64,000 nt of DNA from Amyelois transitella. Lineage: Eukaryota > Arthropoda > Insecta > Lepidoptera > Pyralidae. Location: NCBI RefSeq assembly GCF_032362555.1, contig NC_083529.1, forward strand, positions 2,604,001 through 2,668,000. Reading direction: 5' to 3'. Made by a program: the position numbers and the translations under genes. Within the stretch, counting starts at the first letter, position 1, and each line of letters opens with the position of its first letter. Of the stretch, positions 11,565-23,944 are shown in pieces. The notes below the pieces were generated by a model, which searched no databases, had not been told where the DNA came from, and saw only the letters and a list, made by a program, of their open reading frames with translations.

Positions 11565-14500
11565 CTGTTGACAAAACATTTGCACGATATTACTTATTTG
11601 AAGAAAAGTGTGATGTGATAGAAAGAACGCCACATCTAGTATTAATATATCTGTGGGTCCAACATTACAATATTTTAATCAACTTTTATTGGGTTTTCAA
11701 ATGAAATCAAAATGAATCAGACTTAGATCTCTCACTTTCATCTTGGCTTTATTGATATTCGTTAAACTCACATTTAGCCGTATAGATTTAACTTAGTAAG
11801 ATTAACCACGTAAGTACGAGGTAAGTAACTTCTATGCAAAATAAAAAACTTTAAGTTCGCAACCCTGAAACTAGCGTAATCCTTGAAAAAACACGTCTAA
11901 CTATAAAATCAAGTTTGTGTTGCCTCACAAATCATACCAGAATCGGGCATAAACCCATCATTGGCGAATGCTGTGGGCGCGTCGGGAACGAAGTGGCTCG
12001 CGTCGAACTCGCTGCCGCTGCCTACCGCCGCCCCATTACTATAACCGGCTTTTCTGGAACATAAATAATAACTAATATAAAGATATCAGTTTACAGCACC
12101 ACATCTGTTGGAATCATACGAAGAGCTTTCAATAGGATTTGCCCTCTACCCGTCGACGCAGAGTTTGGTTGAAAGAAAGGCTTTAACGCCCGGGGGCATG
12201 TTTGCGCCAATTACTTATCTGTGCGCAATTTCCATAGTAAAAAAAAAGAAGAAAAATCTTCCCGCCTTTTTGAACGTTTTTCCAAATGAATACACATCTT
12301 TTTATCGAGTTCAGAGTTTTATTTCGTCAAAAATTATAAATCAGGACTAGTCGTCCTCATCATGGTAATCATGTCCTCATCATCCTAATCTGAACTAAAA
12401 TAACTCAAAATAGATCAAATTCGAATATACTTTTCACATTTTATGAACACAAAACCCTTGTTGTTATGCTTTTGTGCGAATTATCAGAAAAATACAAGCC
12501 CATGCCTACTTATTAATAAATTGCATCAATATCGGTCATGGAACTGTGTCATGATACGGTCCGGGTTTGTCGTGTAAACGGACAGATTTTCGCATTTCAA
12601 AATTATTAAAAAGACTTATGATATGTTAAGCAAACTACGCTTGCTTTTATAGGTGCCCAGCGGGTTGCAAATTCCAAAAAAAAAATAAGAAGAAAGCTAA
12701 GTACCTTCTTCTAAATCGTGAAGTTTTAGACGATAGACTTTCTATGTTTAAATATCATTAGAGGTAACCAGGTGAACCGTTAGAGGTAACCAAGTAACCA
12801 GAGAATTACATACAAACATACGTCTATATCCCGTGCGGGGTAAACAGAGCCAACAGTCTTTAAAAGAATGAATGGCCACGTTCAGCTTTTTGGCTTAATG
12901 ATACAATTGAGATTCAAATAGTGACAGGTTAGTCCTTCCCTTAGTCGACTTTTACGACATCCATGGGAAAGAGATGGAGTGGTTCTATTCTTTTTTGTAT
13001 TTATGCCGGGAACTACACGGCACAGAGAATTAAAATAAATTAATAGTAGTTAGGTTCAAGACAAACCTAGCTTCTCTCAGCGCGTACGCCGACTGCACCA
13101 GCACCACGCCGCACACGACGGCGGGCAGCCGCGCCACGTAGCACGCCAGCTCCGCGCCGCCGTACACTCCTTGGAGACCCTGACGAGGAATGTCGGTATT
13201 TTACATATGTACTAATAAATAAAAAGATAACGTCTGTATCAGGTTTTTTGGGCTTAGTTTTCCGCATAGAACACAGAGATGCTTTCGCATTCCAAATTCA
13301 AAATGCAAAAATTTTTTTCATAATTATGGGACATTCAACATCACTAAATTGTCATACCTATATTTTGGTTTCACAACATTGGTTGACGTCAAATAAATTA
13401 CTTTACTGCCGCTTCCAAAGCATCAGAGCAAAAGAAGCGGTAACGAACGGCACTGCAGCATTTTCGTCAATAACCAACTTCACAATTATCCAAACTTAGA
13501 ATAGAAAAACAGACGGAAGAATACATTGTAATGATTTATTCATTTACACGATAAATACGAGTATCATCAGTCCCACGTTTGAATAACTTTTGCCTCATAT
13601 TTGCTTATTGAGCTGCTTTCAACATAACCAAACCATGTTAAATACCATTTTTCATTCGCCGGAGATGAGATCGTAAGCTATTGAGAAAATCCAGCGAATC
13701 TATACAACCTCTGTGATAATGTCAACAGGTGATCCTTATTTTATTGATCCAGCTTCTATTATGTAGGTTATATTAACTTTAATACTTATATTCTGTGGTA
13801 ATAGTGCTTATTAATAAGATGGTGATAATTATTTTATCATCTTTTATGATTTTCTTTTAGGCGATGGGCTAGCAACCTGTCACTACTTAAATCTCAATTC
13901 TATCATAAAGCCAAAAAGCTGAACGTGGCATATCAGTCTCTTCAAGACTGCTGGCTCTGTCAACCCCGCAAGGGAGATAGACGTGACTAATGTATGTATG
14001 TTACATCACAGTCGGATGGTACGCACGGCCGAATCATTACTAAGTACTTATTAGTTCTACTTAGTAGATTCGTATCTACTTAGTAGAAAAGGCACTCTTA
14101 GAGTGTGAAATCTGATTTGTATAGGTAACTGGCACGTGCGTGACAATATCAGATCGTGTTGACAAACAACATTAAGTAGTTTACTATAATCGTATAGATA
14201 TCTATGGAGTATTCCATTTCAGCGTGACAATATCAGATCGTGTTGACAAACAACATTAAGTAGTTTACTATAATCGTATAGATATCTATGGAGTATTCCA
14301 TTTCAGCGTGACAATATCAGATCGTGTTGACAAACAACATTAAGTAGTTTACTATAATCGTATAGATATCTATGGAGTATTCCATTTCAGCGTGACAATA
14401 TCAGATCGTGTTTACAAACAGCATTAAGTAGTTTACTATAATCGTATAGATATCTATGGAGTATTCCATTTCATTCATCATTACCTTTAATGTTGAAGTA

Positions 14501-17500
14501 TGATCAAAGACCACCGTTTAAGGACCAATAAGAAATTTTAATGGTAAATAAGTGTAGGTACTTAAATTATTATAAAGTCGGGTCGATGTTCTCACCGGGC
14601 CCACGAACATTGGCAGCAGCACTCATGTGCGTTGTCACTTAAATGTAGACCTTGGCATTTGTCAAACCGTCAAAAACCAAGCGGCAATTGAATGAAACCC
14701 ATACATATGATCACGTCTATATCCCTAGCGGGGTAGACAGAGCCACCAGTCTTAAAAAGACTGATAGGCCACGCTCAGCTGTTTAGCTTAGTGATAGAAT
14801 TGAGATTCAAATAGTGAAAGGTTGCTAGCCCATCGCCTAAAAGAGGAATCCCAAGTTTATAAGCCTATCCCTTAGTCGCCTTTTACGACATCCGTGGGAA
14901 AGAGATGGATTGGTCCTATTTTTTTTTGTAATGGTGCCGGAACCACACAGTAATAAAACCCATTCGTTAGCTTTCATTGGTCTGGTGTATAACAAGCTTT
15001 ACTTATAAGCTTATAAGAGTATATGCTTACCCAATGGCATATGGACATGTAGAAGACTAACGCACACTCCGGGATGAGCACCAATATGACTGCGATCAGC
15101 CACGAGAGGAGGCAGCGGTTGTTTTTCTGAAATGGTTAATATGAAAATTTTACGATTGCTCGAAATACCTACCTACTATCAAAGAAGGAAATGTAATTTC
15201 CTCACTTTTCAAAACTTTTCCTCATTTTCTCGAAGTGCTCTGAATCACAAAGGGTTTTAAAATTAATCAAATCATTTATCATCATCAGATCATTTCAGAC
15301 GTGTACAAAACGCTTTAGATTAATTATTAAAAAATTGGTTACACACATCATGTTCTTACCAAGGAAACGCATAATTTTTCCGTTAGTAGGTATATTATGT
15401 TATGACTATAATCGTATGTGAGATTTATGTAATGTCTTTGAACGTGGTGCTCCTTAGATTATGATTCTGGATTGGGTAGTTAAATTTATACAAAAAGCGA
15501 CTCCCGTCTGACCTCCATAAGCTTTGCAGGGGAGCCAATACATATTAATCCATATACTTATAAAATCATGGTCACTCATCCAGTTGCCCGAATATGAAGC
15601 CTAGGTTTCCTCACGATGTTTTTCCTCAACATAAGAGCATCGATTAGCACTCAAACTAATGTAAGTACATAACCCAAATGTAATAACAAAAACCATAACA
15701 TATGTATTATGTTATAGTTTTTGTTGTGGGATTTGAAATAAAAGTATCGCACTTTTATTTCAAAACCCACGGAAATGTTATCGATTTTGATAAATTCTGC
15801 GATACTTACAGCGATCAAACCATGCACAAGAATGACGGTGGCCGCGATGACGATGACGTAGCACAGCATGAGCAGTGCCGACGGGATAGGCAGACCGTTC
15901 TGAGACTCCACCACCCATACTACTTCGTAGATTAGGGCTATTGCGTACGCGACCTGAAAAAGAGGATCAGAAAATGTAAAGGAAGCCTTATTATTACATA
16001 CTTATGACATAAACATAACAAGCCGAGTGATTTCCATCATTTTAGAATAGGACCACTACATATATTTCCCATGTATGTCGTAACTGACTAAGGGAAAAGG
16101 TTTGACCGTTGGCTCGGCTACTCCACAAGGGATATAGACGTGATTAAACGTATATACACATAAAACCCTCTTTCCGGCAAGAGTAGGCAGAAAAATCTTT
16201 TCACTTGTCACATCACAATCTCTGAACTGAATACCTACTTCTTACATTTCTTCTACATTCATGCAAAGCTTTACTGTACTTTCTGAACATAACTGTCGGA
16301 TTTAGATAGTTTTTCGATATTTAAGTTAATGTTTACCCTTTTAAGAACTGAAAAAGTAAAATAAGGTATATGACAAATACCCCAAAGTTACGCATTGTGT
16401 TTTTCCCATAGCGTTAGATCTAAGGTTAAAAAAGTAGTTGTATAGATATGTCAACTTTACAATTGGTCGCAGTAGGAGCCCAACCCGGTAAGTAAAGGTT
16501 TCCAAGGCTTCCACGGCTTAAAAGTGGCTTTTATTTTGTGATAAATAAGTATCAAATGACATCAGATAAGTCCACATGTCTACGCAATCAGGTAAGCAAT
16601 AACAATTTTTGAGTTAAGCCATAAATTTCAAACACGCGGTACAATCTCGCTTTCAAATCTTTTCATTAAATGACCAGCAATCTCAAAAATACCTTAGAAA
16701 ACAAGGTTACAAGGTGGTGAATGGATTCGTAAACAAGTTAATGCACTTATTAGAACTAAGTACCCACAGTAGAGTACTTTAGCTTGCATGAACATAGTTC
16801 ACTTAACTTTATTCTGCATGAACTGAACACAAGTTTAACTCTCACTTTTACGGCCAGTTTCGTAGGTTAATGACATAACTGTGTACGGAATTGCCTTAAA
16901 GCACGGTCTATCTGATATTCTGCTCACGAGCCCTTGGTGACTTGAGATAATGAGGCCGAGTATTGTTTGTAAATTGTGATTTTTGTTAAAATTGTAGAGA
17001 TTTTTATAAGATTACTAGGTAAGTCAGGTATACCTACTTGTATAAGTAACATACATCGAAAAAAAAGATTATATACTTAACTAGATAGGGAAGATTTCAT
17101 TAAACCTTCGTTAACTACACATTAGAATAAAAGGAACAGCCAAGTACTTCGATAGGTTACTAATGCAAATGAACGCGAATATAAAGCGTTCTTCATCAAA
17201 CTCAATACAGGCAACCTACTCGTAACAGCTTTCGAAATAGAAGTTGAAAATCTTTTATGGAACGCTACGCCAATGAGGATTCACTACGAGCGCTACGATT
17301 GCAGCGAACGCTACCATTTTTGGATTATAGGTACGGTAATGGCTCTTCCGGATACCTGTATAAGATTCAAACTAATTAATGGTATGTGCGGTCTGTTTAT
17401 CATTGGCATCGATACCACGAATTGGCGGCGGAGGCACATAATAATAACACATAAATCAATTCGGAACCTAGACATAATTTATGTTTAAAAGGTAAAAAGT

Positions 17501-17634
17501 AAAAGAAATCTTACCAAAGCGTAAGCAGCTATAAAACCAGCAGCGGCCGTGACACTGCAGCAGAATATCCTGGTCACAGCCGGCTTCATCCGGATCTTCG
17601 ACTCCACCTCACTCAACTCATTGCTCGTCGACAT
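11005..17634 (-). CDS. Four-helix membrane protein with Tyr/Pro-rich tail, six exons
   Basis: Complete gene model of 382 residues. Exons in transcript order are 17634-17515, 15953-15810, 15126-15031, 13179-13067, 12053-11938 and 11564-11005; every junction has a GT donor and AG acceptor and the phases agree. The start is the ATG at 17634-17632, opening MSTSNELSEVESK. Four hydrophobic segments lie at about 22-50, 62-88, 94-119 and 129-152. A polar region and a Tyr/Pro/Arg-rich tail follow, holding two PPxY motifs (PPAY 228-231, PPEY 319-322), which are known ligands of WW domains in Nedd4-type ligases. The layout resembles insect-specific four-TM families such as the pasiflora or DUF4728 types, but I could not assign an ortholog. 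A plasma-membrane location is inferred. Introns 1-5 carry SINE-like copies and an 84-bp tandem array. Minus-strand AATAAA signals lie at 10678-10683 and 10441-10446. Confidence 0.85.
11938..12053 (-). CDS. Tetraspan gene exon 5
   Basis: Acceptor GTTCCAG, donor G|GTATGA. It completes the split Arg codon, adds 38 codons of a Gly/Ser/Asp linker and ends in phase 1. Confidence 0.85.
12806..13024 (-). repeat. SINE-like family A copy
   Basis: Near full-length reverse copy with a deletion in the GGCTAGCAACCTG middle. Both ends are present, from GTCTATATCCCGTGCGGGG to GCCGGGAACTACACGGCAC. It ends about 45 bp from exon 4 of the tetraspan gene, inside the intron. Confidence 0.8.
13067..13179 (-). CDS. 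Tetraspan gene exon 4
   Basis: Thirty-seven codons plus two bases. The donor AG|GTTTGT is weaker than the others. It encodes the GLQGVYGG loop and helix 4. It is locally very GC-rich, unlike its surroundings. Confidence 0.85.
13360..13500. repeat. Interspersed repeat, relative of the mariner host repeat
   Basis: Contains TTACTGCCGCTTCCAAAGC, AAGAAGCGGTAACGAAC and CACTGCAGCATTTTCG. The same landmarks flank the mariner-type element at 51396-51470, and part of them appears near 24190. Confidence 0.65.
13850..14001 (+). repeat. SINE-like family A 3' half
   Basis: Runs from TTTTAGGCGATGGGCTAGC to GAGATAGACGTGACTAATG and a short GTAT tail. It is well conserved. Confidence 0.85.
14138..14473. repeat. 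Exact 4 x 84-bp tandem array
   Basis: Four units start at 14138, 14222, 14306 and 14390, each beginning GCGTGACAATATCAG and ending GAGTATTCCATTTCA. Units 1-3 appear identical and unit 4 has two substitutions. The array lies in the tetraspan gene intron between exons 3 and 4. No ORF crosses it. Confidence 0.95.
14700..14950 (-). repeat. SINE-like family A, full-length
   Basis: Full reverse copy from the GTAT-type tail to GGTGCCGGAACCACACAG. It is nearly identical to 30267-30526, sharing the uncommon CCCTAGCGGGG variant and CCGTGGGAAAGAG, so both belong to a young subfamily. Confidence 0.9.
15031..15126 (-). CDS. Tetraspan gene exon 3
   Basis: Thirty-two codons, acceptor TTTCAG, donor TGG|GTAAGC, phase 0. 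It encodes a short basic loop (KNNR) and helix 3. Confidence 0.88.
15493..15657 (-). repeat. SINE family C, partial
   Basis: Reverse copy carrying GCGACTCCCGTCTGACCTCC, CATCCAGTTGCC and GGTTTCCTCACGATGTTTT. It matches the 3' part of 45687-46062. Confidence 0.75.
15685..15770. repeat. Two adjacent short-loop hairpins
   Basis: Arms 15685-15702 and 15708-15725 form one 18-bp inverted repeat with a single mismatch. Arms 15726-15745 and 15751-15770 form a second, 20 bp with one mismatch, with loop ATCGC. They abut without a spacer, 40 bp from the donor side of tetraspan exon 2. Confidence 0.88.
15810..15953 (-). CDS. Tetraspan gene exon 2
   Basis: Forty-eight codons, acceptor TTTTCAG, donor GCT|GTAAGT, phase 0 at both ends. 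It encodes the rest of helix 1, an extracellular-type loop (VESQNGLPIP) and helix 2. Confidence 0.88.
16045..16160 (+). repeat. SINE-like family A with internal deletion
   Basis: The left part (GAATAGGACCACTACATAT) and the right end (CCACAAGGGATATAGACGTG) are joined with the central GGGCTAGCAACCTG region missing. Confidence 0.7.
17515..17634 (-). CDS. Tetraspan gene exon 1
   Basis: Forty codons from the initiator ATG, ending TTG|GTAAGA in phase 0. It encodes the short charged N-terminus and the start of helix 1. The 5' UTR continues upstream to about 17745. Confidence 0.87.
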
Positions 17635-19903
17635 CTTGGCTCTTGTAAACTTTTATTGCGAGCTTAACACATTTCGTGGGAACATCACTTGACTGTCTTC
17701 CGTTTCTTGGGAATTGTCGCGAAGTTATGATGCTTTAGGTGGCTGGCAGTGATTCATCTGATTTATAAAACTTATTTTTCTGATTAAAAACTGATATTAA
17801 TTATTTATTATCCTTATTTCAGGTGGGTATTACTGTGTTGTTTAGGTCTTTATCTTCTTTTATTTATTTTATGGAGTTGTTCTTCAAAAGTCATTTTATT
17901 GTTTTTATGTAGGTACTTGTTCTTCAAATGTCTTTGTTTTATGTTGTCAGCAATTTTTTTTCATTTAATTTATTTATGTTCTTTCGTATACAGTGGATAA
18001 AGGTTGAAAAACTACATCTTCTCATTGAAGTAGAGGAGTTAGTTTTCTTAAAATGATGCAATGCAAGTGATCTGAAAAAAAAGAAACAAGTATTTTATTT
18101 TAAAAAATACCTAGTACCAAACATCATTAAAAGAAGACCAATTGATCTAATATGTCACGTAAGCAATTTCCCAGTAACTTTATGGACATTTATCACATTT
18201 GGTTTCTCAAAGGATGTATGATGCGAGAAAGAGATAGCCCTAGAATATCACGATGCAGGCTGTGATCCACTAGCCTATTCATGAATTGTGGTGGTTTTTA
18301 TTACAACAAAATTTGGTCTAATCCACCTAAGATTTGGGTAAAAATTTAATCGGAAGACTACATTAACTGCTTACTATCAGAGACGCCTATCAACTTAAAC
18401 AAAAAATGCCGGCAACAATTCAAAACAAAACCCTCCAACATCCGCGCCTACGCATACCAAACAAATCGGCAATTAAACCTTTTGTTAAATAATGATTATT
18501 TCTTGTCTGCCCCGTGGGAGCCAGGCACAATGCTGGGAGAATATGCTACTGATTAAATGTTAGCATTGGAATATGCAAACGCGAGCAATGGCCTCGATCA
18601 AGCCTCGATGTAAATGTTTTGATTGTGTCTTCAAAACATTCATTCCTTTTTCGTTCCTACTTTAAAAGTAGACGCGGGTAGGTAGACACTGGTTTTTTTT
18701 ATCTCGGGTAGGTCTTGGTGGCGCACGAGCATCCGGTTAAGCGAGACATTGAACATTTAAAAACCACATCAAATTTAATTATGTAGGTAATTAATTTTTA
18801 AATAGAAATTATATTGGTGGTGGATTTTTATTAGCCCTTAAAAGGCCCTAACTTTTCTTTCTCTTAAATATACTTTTGAACCTCTTATTGTCCTATAAGA
18901 CAAATACAATTTTTAATAATATGTAAAGATAACGGAATGGAACTGTAACTGTAACTTACATTGGCGTGAGATAAGATCTCAAGAAACCTTAAAGTAGGTC
19001 TAATTTTAGTAATTTCTCAAAGTGTAACTTATCTTTTACCGGTTCCGTTTGATGACAGAATAAGCATAGCTATAATAGCGATAATTCGATGATTTTGCGG
19101 GTGTCATCAACCTCTAATGACCACGAAATAGCCCACTGACCGTCATACCGGTACAAAAAAATATAAACACATCTTACTGGCTACTTAAAAGTTAACAATA
19201 ATGATTTCTTAAGTGAGTGTAAAGTACCTCGAGAAATGTAGGCCAATGTCATCATTTCACGAAGTTCACGCAAGAGTAATATACAGAAACCTGCAGAGAA
19301 ACATGAACCTATTTTCATACAAACCAAAAAGAAAAGACAGTCAAAAACGTGTAATGAATTGTACAGTCGCCTGCAAAAAATATGACCCTCTCGAAAAAAA
19401 AAGAACTTCTGTTCCTTATCTCCGGTTTTTTCTATGTGCAAATGAGCAAATTTAAAAATTCTAACATATTTACGTTTGCAAATAAAAACTGTAAATTAAC
19501 ATTACGATTTTAGTTGAATATACAAAAGTTGACTTGAAAAGTTTGAAATGTGTTTTTTTTTTCTTTTTTGTAAAGTAATCCTTTAAATACTAAAAAGACA
19601 GTCACAAGTATGATGTATGCTGACTCATGCGCAAGTGCAGGTGTTTCTAACATACAGGTGGGCGGACAGATCACCTCGGTGGAAAACCTTGGCCCAGTAC
19701 AGATCTCAATACTACATATCATCCAACTAACCATCTGAAATAGGTGTATTTTTGATATACCTAACTACCTATTTGATTTAGGCACTTCTAGTTATTACAT
19801 ACAGCCAGCAAAATCAACGGGTTATATACTTTGGTTTCAACATGTAAACATTCATCTTCAATTGGCAGACATACATAATTTGCTACCCAACAATTTTAAA
19901 AGG

Positions 19904-19965
19904 GAGCACTCCATTTCTTTCCCGTGATTGACGTAAGCGTCGACTAAGAGGACAAGCATAAGCAT
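19904..19965 (+). repeat. SINE-like family A fragment, very diverged
   Basis: GGGAGCACTCCATTTCTTTCCCGTG and CGTCGACTAAGAGG are recognisable remnants of the left part of family A. They lie under the 3' end of a minus-strand ORF, which argues against that ORF end being an old coding sequence. Confidence 0.55.
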
Positions 19966-20254
19966 TATCATCCCGCGTAATTAACATTACCAAAGCTGGG
20001 TTAATTCTTTGGGCTAAGGTTTGATTTATGTCCACTAAGGTCAGAAAGGAACTTGCTTCTGTTAAATACCCTCCTGGATTATGGTCATAAGCGGTCCCTG
20101 GGCTAGTCATCATTACTTCGAAAAAGAAGAGGTACGTTGACATAACCAGATATTCTTCGCGTAAAACAATGCATAATGCAAGGACAAGAAAGAAGGTTTT
20201 GTCAATGAAACATTCAATCATTGATGATTCATGTCTGCTCATTCAGTATGCATA

Positions 20255-20335
20255 TACTATACATTATTATTCCTTATGGGGTAGACATAGCCAACAATCT
20301 CGAAAAGACTGAAAGGCCACACTCATTGTGTGCAC
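20255..20335 (-). repeat. SINE-like family A fragment
   Basis: Contains CCTTATGGGGTAGACATAGCC followed by CGAAAAGACTGAAAGGCCACA. Only the 3' end of the family in reverse is kept. Confidence 0.7.
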
Positions 20336-21139
20336 TAAAGTTTCATATTTTTCCGTATTTTATGAACGAACTAATATAATTATAAGACATATTATTGGCA
20401 CATTTTTTTACAGACATGGCTTATTTGCCCTTCAATAAAGGATAATACAAATGTAATTATTGCCTACATAACAAACCTTGATAACAGGAAAGTTGCAAAA
20501 ATGATTACTTAATAGTAATAATTTAATTACCTCAAGTTGGTAATAAATCAAAAAAGGGGAAATCTGCAGCGAATTTAATCGGTTTCCTAAATTAATCAAC
20601 GATGAATAAAAACATACCTACTAGTCATTGCAGATATTATATACTGAACTACGCCAGCGGGTCCACAAAGATAAAGCGAAAAATTCCCTTAAATGTAATT
20701 TCTGTTCCCGCGGAAATATCGAGAAATCCGCTTGTAGTACACATAAGGAACCTACAAATCTCTAGACACGGTTTTATTTTTTTGCAAAAAAATTTACAGT
20801 AATAAAATTCACATTGAGAAAAATTATTTAAGAATCGTCTATTGCATCGCGAACTATAAAACTCAATTAAAACAAACGCAATAAGCGGAAGATGCTATAA
20901 TTAAGTTAGATAATGTTCGGTCCACATGCAACTGATGTAAGATTTCTAGATACTATTTTGTGATTCTTCTAGTAAAAATTTTATACTGTTCCAGCAATAC
21001 AATTTTAGTTGTCAATATGTGAATCCTACAAACGTGTCGTCTCTTTTTCTAACGGGGTAGATGTAGTCACAAGAATAGGAAGTCATGTTTGTGACGTTAA
21101 GTAAAACGTCGCAGGCAAAGGTGTAGAGAGGCAATTAAA

Positions 21140-21420
21140 AGATTCATAGGATAACGACAATATTTATTACACAAGTTTGAGGGCGTTAATAAAAGTTTAA
21201 AAACACGAGATCCAGCAAACAGTCGCCTGAGGATAGCGAGCTACTTAACTTGCTGAGCGCCGAAGTTAGTGGACTCCGGTCCGAAGGTCCGAAGCGTTTA
21301 TACGAGTATATAGGAACCCTGGGCGGTGAATTGAAAAGATAGAGTTTGCAAAGCCTTCCTCTTGATAATTTTTTACAATCCACTCGGGAAGCACTCACTA
21401 TTTACTCACTAAGCAGCTCA
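21140..21420 (-). other. Compositionally distinct block, possible promoter or solo LTR
   Basis: On the minus strand the block has a TATA-like element (CTATATACTCGTATAAACG) at about 21298-21316 and an AATAAA at about 21160, with mixed GC composition between. These are the parts expected of an LTR or a promoter followed by a short exon. No second copy is present in the window, so the identity stays open. Confidence 0.25.
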
Positions 21421-22589
21421 CACACACTATGATATTTCTTATTATTTTCTTTAATATAACCACTAGTCTGGTAGAGAAGACCAGATCAGCATGAAAAATT
21501 AATGAGGTCTTGAACTTTAAAACAAAAGATTGAGAACAGGAACGAAACTTGAGAGAAAATCTATTTTCTGACGAATAAGTGCGTTTGGTCTCAATCTGCA
21601 TATGGGCTTTAAGCTCAAATAATTACTAGACTCGGTCTTGCCTTGAAAATCGCTGCTGTAGGCATAGGCAACGGCGAATAGTAAACAATATTAAGCTTAC
21701 TATACCGCCGAACCAGGAAGACATACAAGTACCCATGTATTTCCTTGTAATTTCTCTCTAGAAAAGGTACATACTGGTTTTTATCTTTCGTTTACATAAT
21801 TGAGGCCTACCACGCACTTTCATCGCAAACCGTGAAATTAATTCAACCTTTATCTTCACTACCGTAAGACTACCGTAATATCTTCTAACATTACCAGATG
21901 TTTGTTGTTTCTTAAATGTATTTTATTTTTATGTAATTCATATTAAAATTTTATTGTAGCAACTCATCCCAATGGGCGGATTGTCAAATGATTGACAAAC
22001 GAGTTATTCCCCGTAGCATAGCATGAAAAACTATCGCCTTTTGCTTTTTATTATTACGTGAAAAGGGATAGCGATAGCTTCTCAAGTAAACTGTTTTACA
22101 ACTTACGATTTTTATTGGAAAAATATTACTCTATTAGGTAGAATCCGTATTTACGCTATTATGGATGCGCATTATTAATAAAGACACGTTATAATCGTTA
22201 TGATAAAGCATAAACACTTATTAGTTTAATCCGTCTATGAATAGAAACGTATTGAGTTCTATTTGGCCTACTGTACACGTACTTAAAAGATCTTAAAATT
22301 AAGGACGGGTAGCTCAAATTTAGACCTCACGTACTCGGCCTGGATTCTAGTAAATTTGTAACTATGGCACCGGATATCCTCCACTTAACTTCAAGCAGGG
22401 TGTTGCAAACAGGAGGTTACCATTTATTATTTAGCATAGTGATTGCTATGCATAATTGTGTGCATGTCCTTGCAGTCCTTTCATTGCTTAGAATCATAGC
22501 ACAGCCAACAAAACTATTTCATTATCGAGTAAGTTGGGATTGTCGAATTAACACTAGTTATTCGCCGCGAACACTTATTTTTTACAACA

Positions 22590-22720
22590 TACATTCTTGC
22601 CATCACGCCTCTCTCTCACTGAGGTAGGCAGACAGTATGGATTTCCACTTGCTACGATCCTTAGGTACATACCTCTCCAGCTTCCTCCACACTCATCACT
22701 CTTTTCATGCGATGCGATTC
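22590..22720 (-). repeat. Repeat family B copy
   Basis: Family B in plus orientation reads CTCTGCCTACCCCTCCGGG, AAAGAGGCGTGATT, then (GTAT)n. This reverse copy keeps ATCACGCCTCTCTCTC, GAGGTAGGCAGAC and the CTTCCTCCACACTC tail. Confidence 0.7.
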
Positions 22721-22770
22721 GACTTTTGTTAAGGTTGTTGTTAAATATTGCCTGCAGAGAAACATTGTTT

Positions 22771-22840
22771 AGCCTTATATGTAGTTGTAATTTGTATGAA
22801 ATGAACGGGTCATTTCATACAAATTACAACTATAAGGCTC
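22771..22840. repeat. 30-bp inverted repeat, 5-nt loop
   Basis: The left arm ends GTATGAAATGA and the right arm starts TCATTTCATAC, with loop ACGGG. The arms match over 30 positions apart from a 4-base insertion (TGTA) in the left arm near 22780. Confidence 0.88.
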
Positions 22841-23254
22841 CCATGCAGGTGACTAGATATATGTACCGCTATCTCAGTGATATCTCACATCAGTTTTCAC
22901 CAGAGAAGACGGAACAAACTCCAGAAGAGTGATAACACACACATTTGAAAACGCCCGTATAATTTCTCTTGACATGACAACAGAATTCTCGTTAAAATAA
23001 AATCTCATAAAACCTTATCATGACAACATCATGATAACCTAAACTAACCGAGTCGTGACCTCAAAACCCGACCTGATTGCAAGGTATCAGGGTTCATTTC
23101 ACAAAACGCAGACGTTACAGTTACACGTACTTCCGTCGGGGCGTGATAATATGGCTTTCGACGTGAGTGGAGTTCGAAGTGAGTTCACTGTCTCAAAGGT
23201 ATTACGTGAAAGGAATATAAAGGCAATGTGTGTGACACATGAGGCTTTTTCCAA

Positions 23255-23370
23255 TTTGATCATGCCTTTATCCCTTACGGGATAAACAGAGCCAACAATT
23301 TTTCAAGACTCAAAGGCCAAGTTTAGCTTATATGACTTGGGATTTTAATAGTTACTAAGAAAAGAATCCT
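23255..23370 (-). repeat. SINE-like family A fragment
   Basis: Contains TTATCCCTTACGGGATAAACAG, as two shorter blocks, and AAGACTCAAAGGCCAAG. It is diverged. Confidence 0.6.
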
Positions 23371-23758
23371 AAGTTTGTTTGGAAATTAGTTATTTTTGTC
23401 TGGCGGATATTATCTGTGAACTCCAACCGAAACGGGGAAGACAGAGTAGTCACAAGACCGTAGGCCATACACATATATCTTGGAAATAAAATTCACAAAG
23501 AGTCAAATGAAACACAGAATAGAATAACGGATTTAAATAATCAAATTCGCCAACAATAATCCCCGTTATAACACCTTAAATACTAGCAGACAACCGGATA
23601 TGCTATATATTTTACGACCAAACCATAATATTATATTGAGTATTGTTGAAAATTCAAATTAAGTTGACTCAGACGATTAGCATGCGGGTCGCTTGCGCCG
23701 CGGTCATGGGTACATTATAGGAAAATCTTATAGCAAGTACCTACATACATAAATGATA

Positions 23759-23850
23759 TCGCCGTGTGGTTCCCGCCACTTTGGAATAGGATTATTATCT
23801 TTCCTATGGATGTCGTAAAAATGACTAAGGGAATAGGAGCACAAACACGT
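23759..23850 (+). repeat. SINE-like family A 5' end
   Basis: Begins GCCGTGTGGTTCCCGCCAC and carries ATGGATGTCGTAAAAATGAC. It is the 5' third of the family only. Confidence 0.75.
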
Positions 23851-23944
23851 ACCTACTTACATCAAGTACAAGCCACCATGCTGTTCTAGTAGCAAAAAAG
23901 AACAAAGTGTGCACGGGAAGAGAATAAGTGTATAATAAAGTGTG

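Noticed and set aside
11209..11704. Plus-strand ORFs opposite the tetraspan tail exon
   Set aside because: Antisense shadows of a well-supported coding exon.
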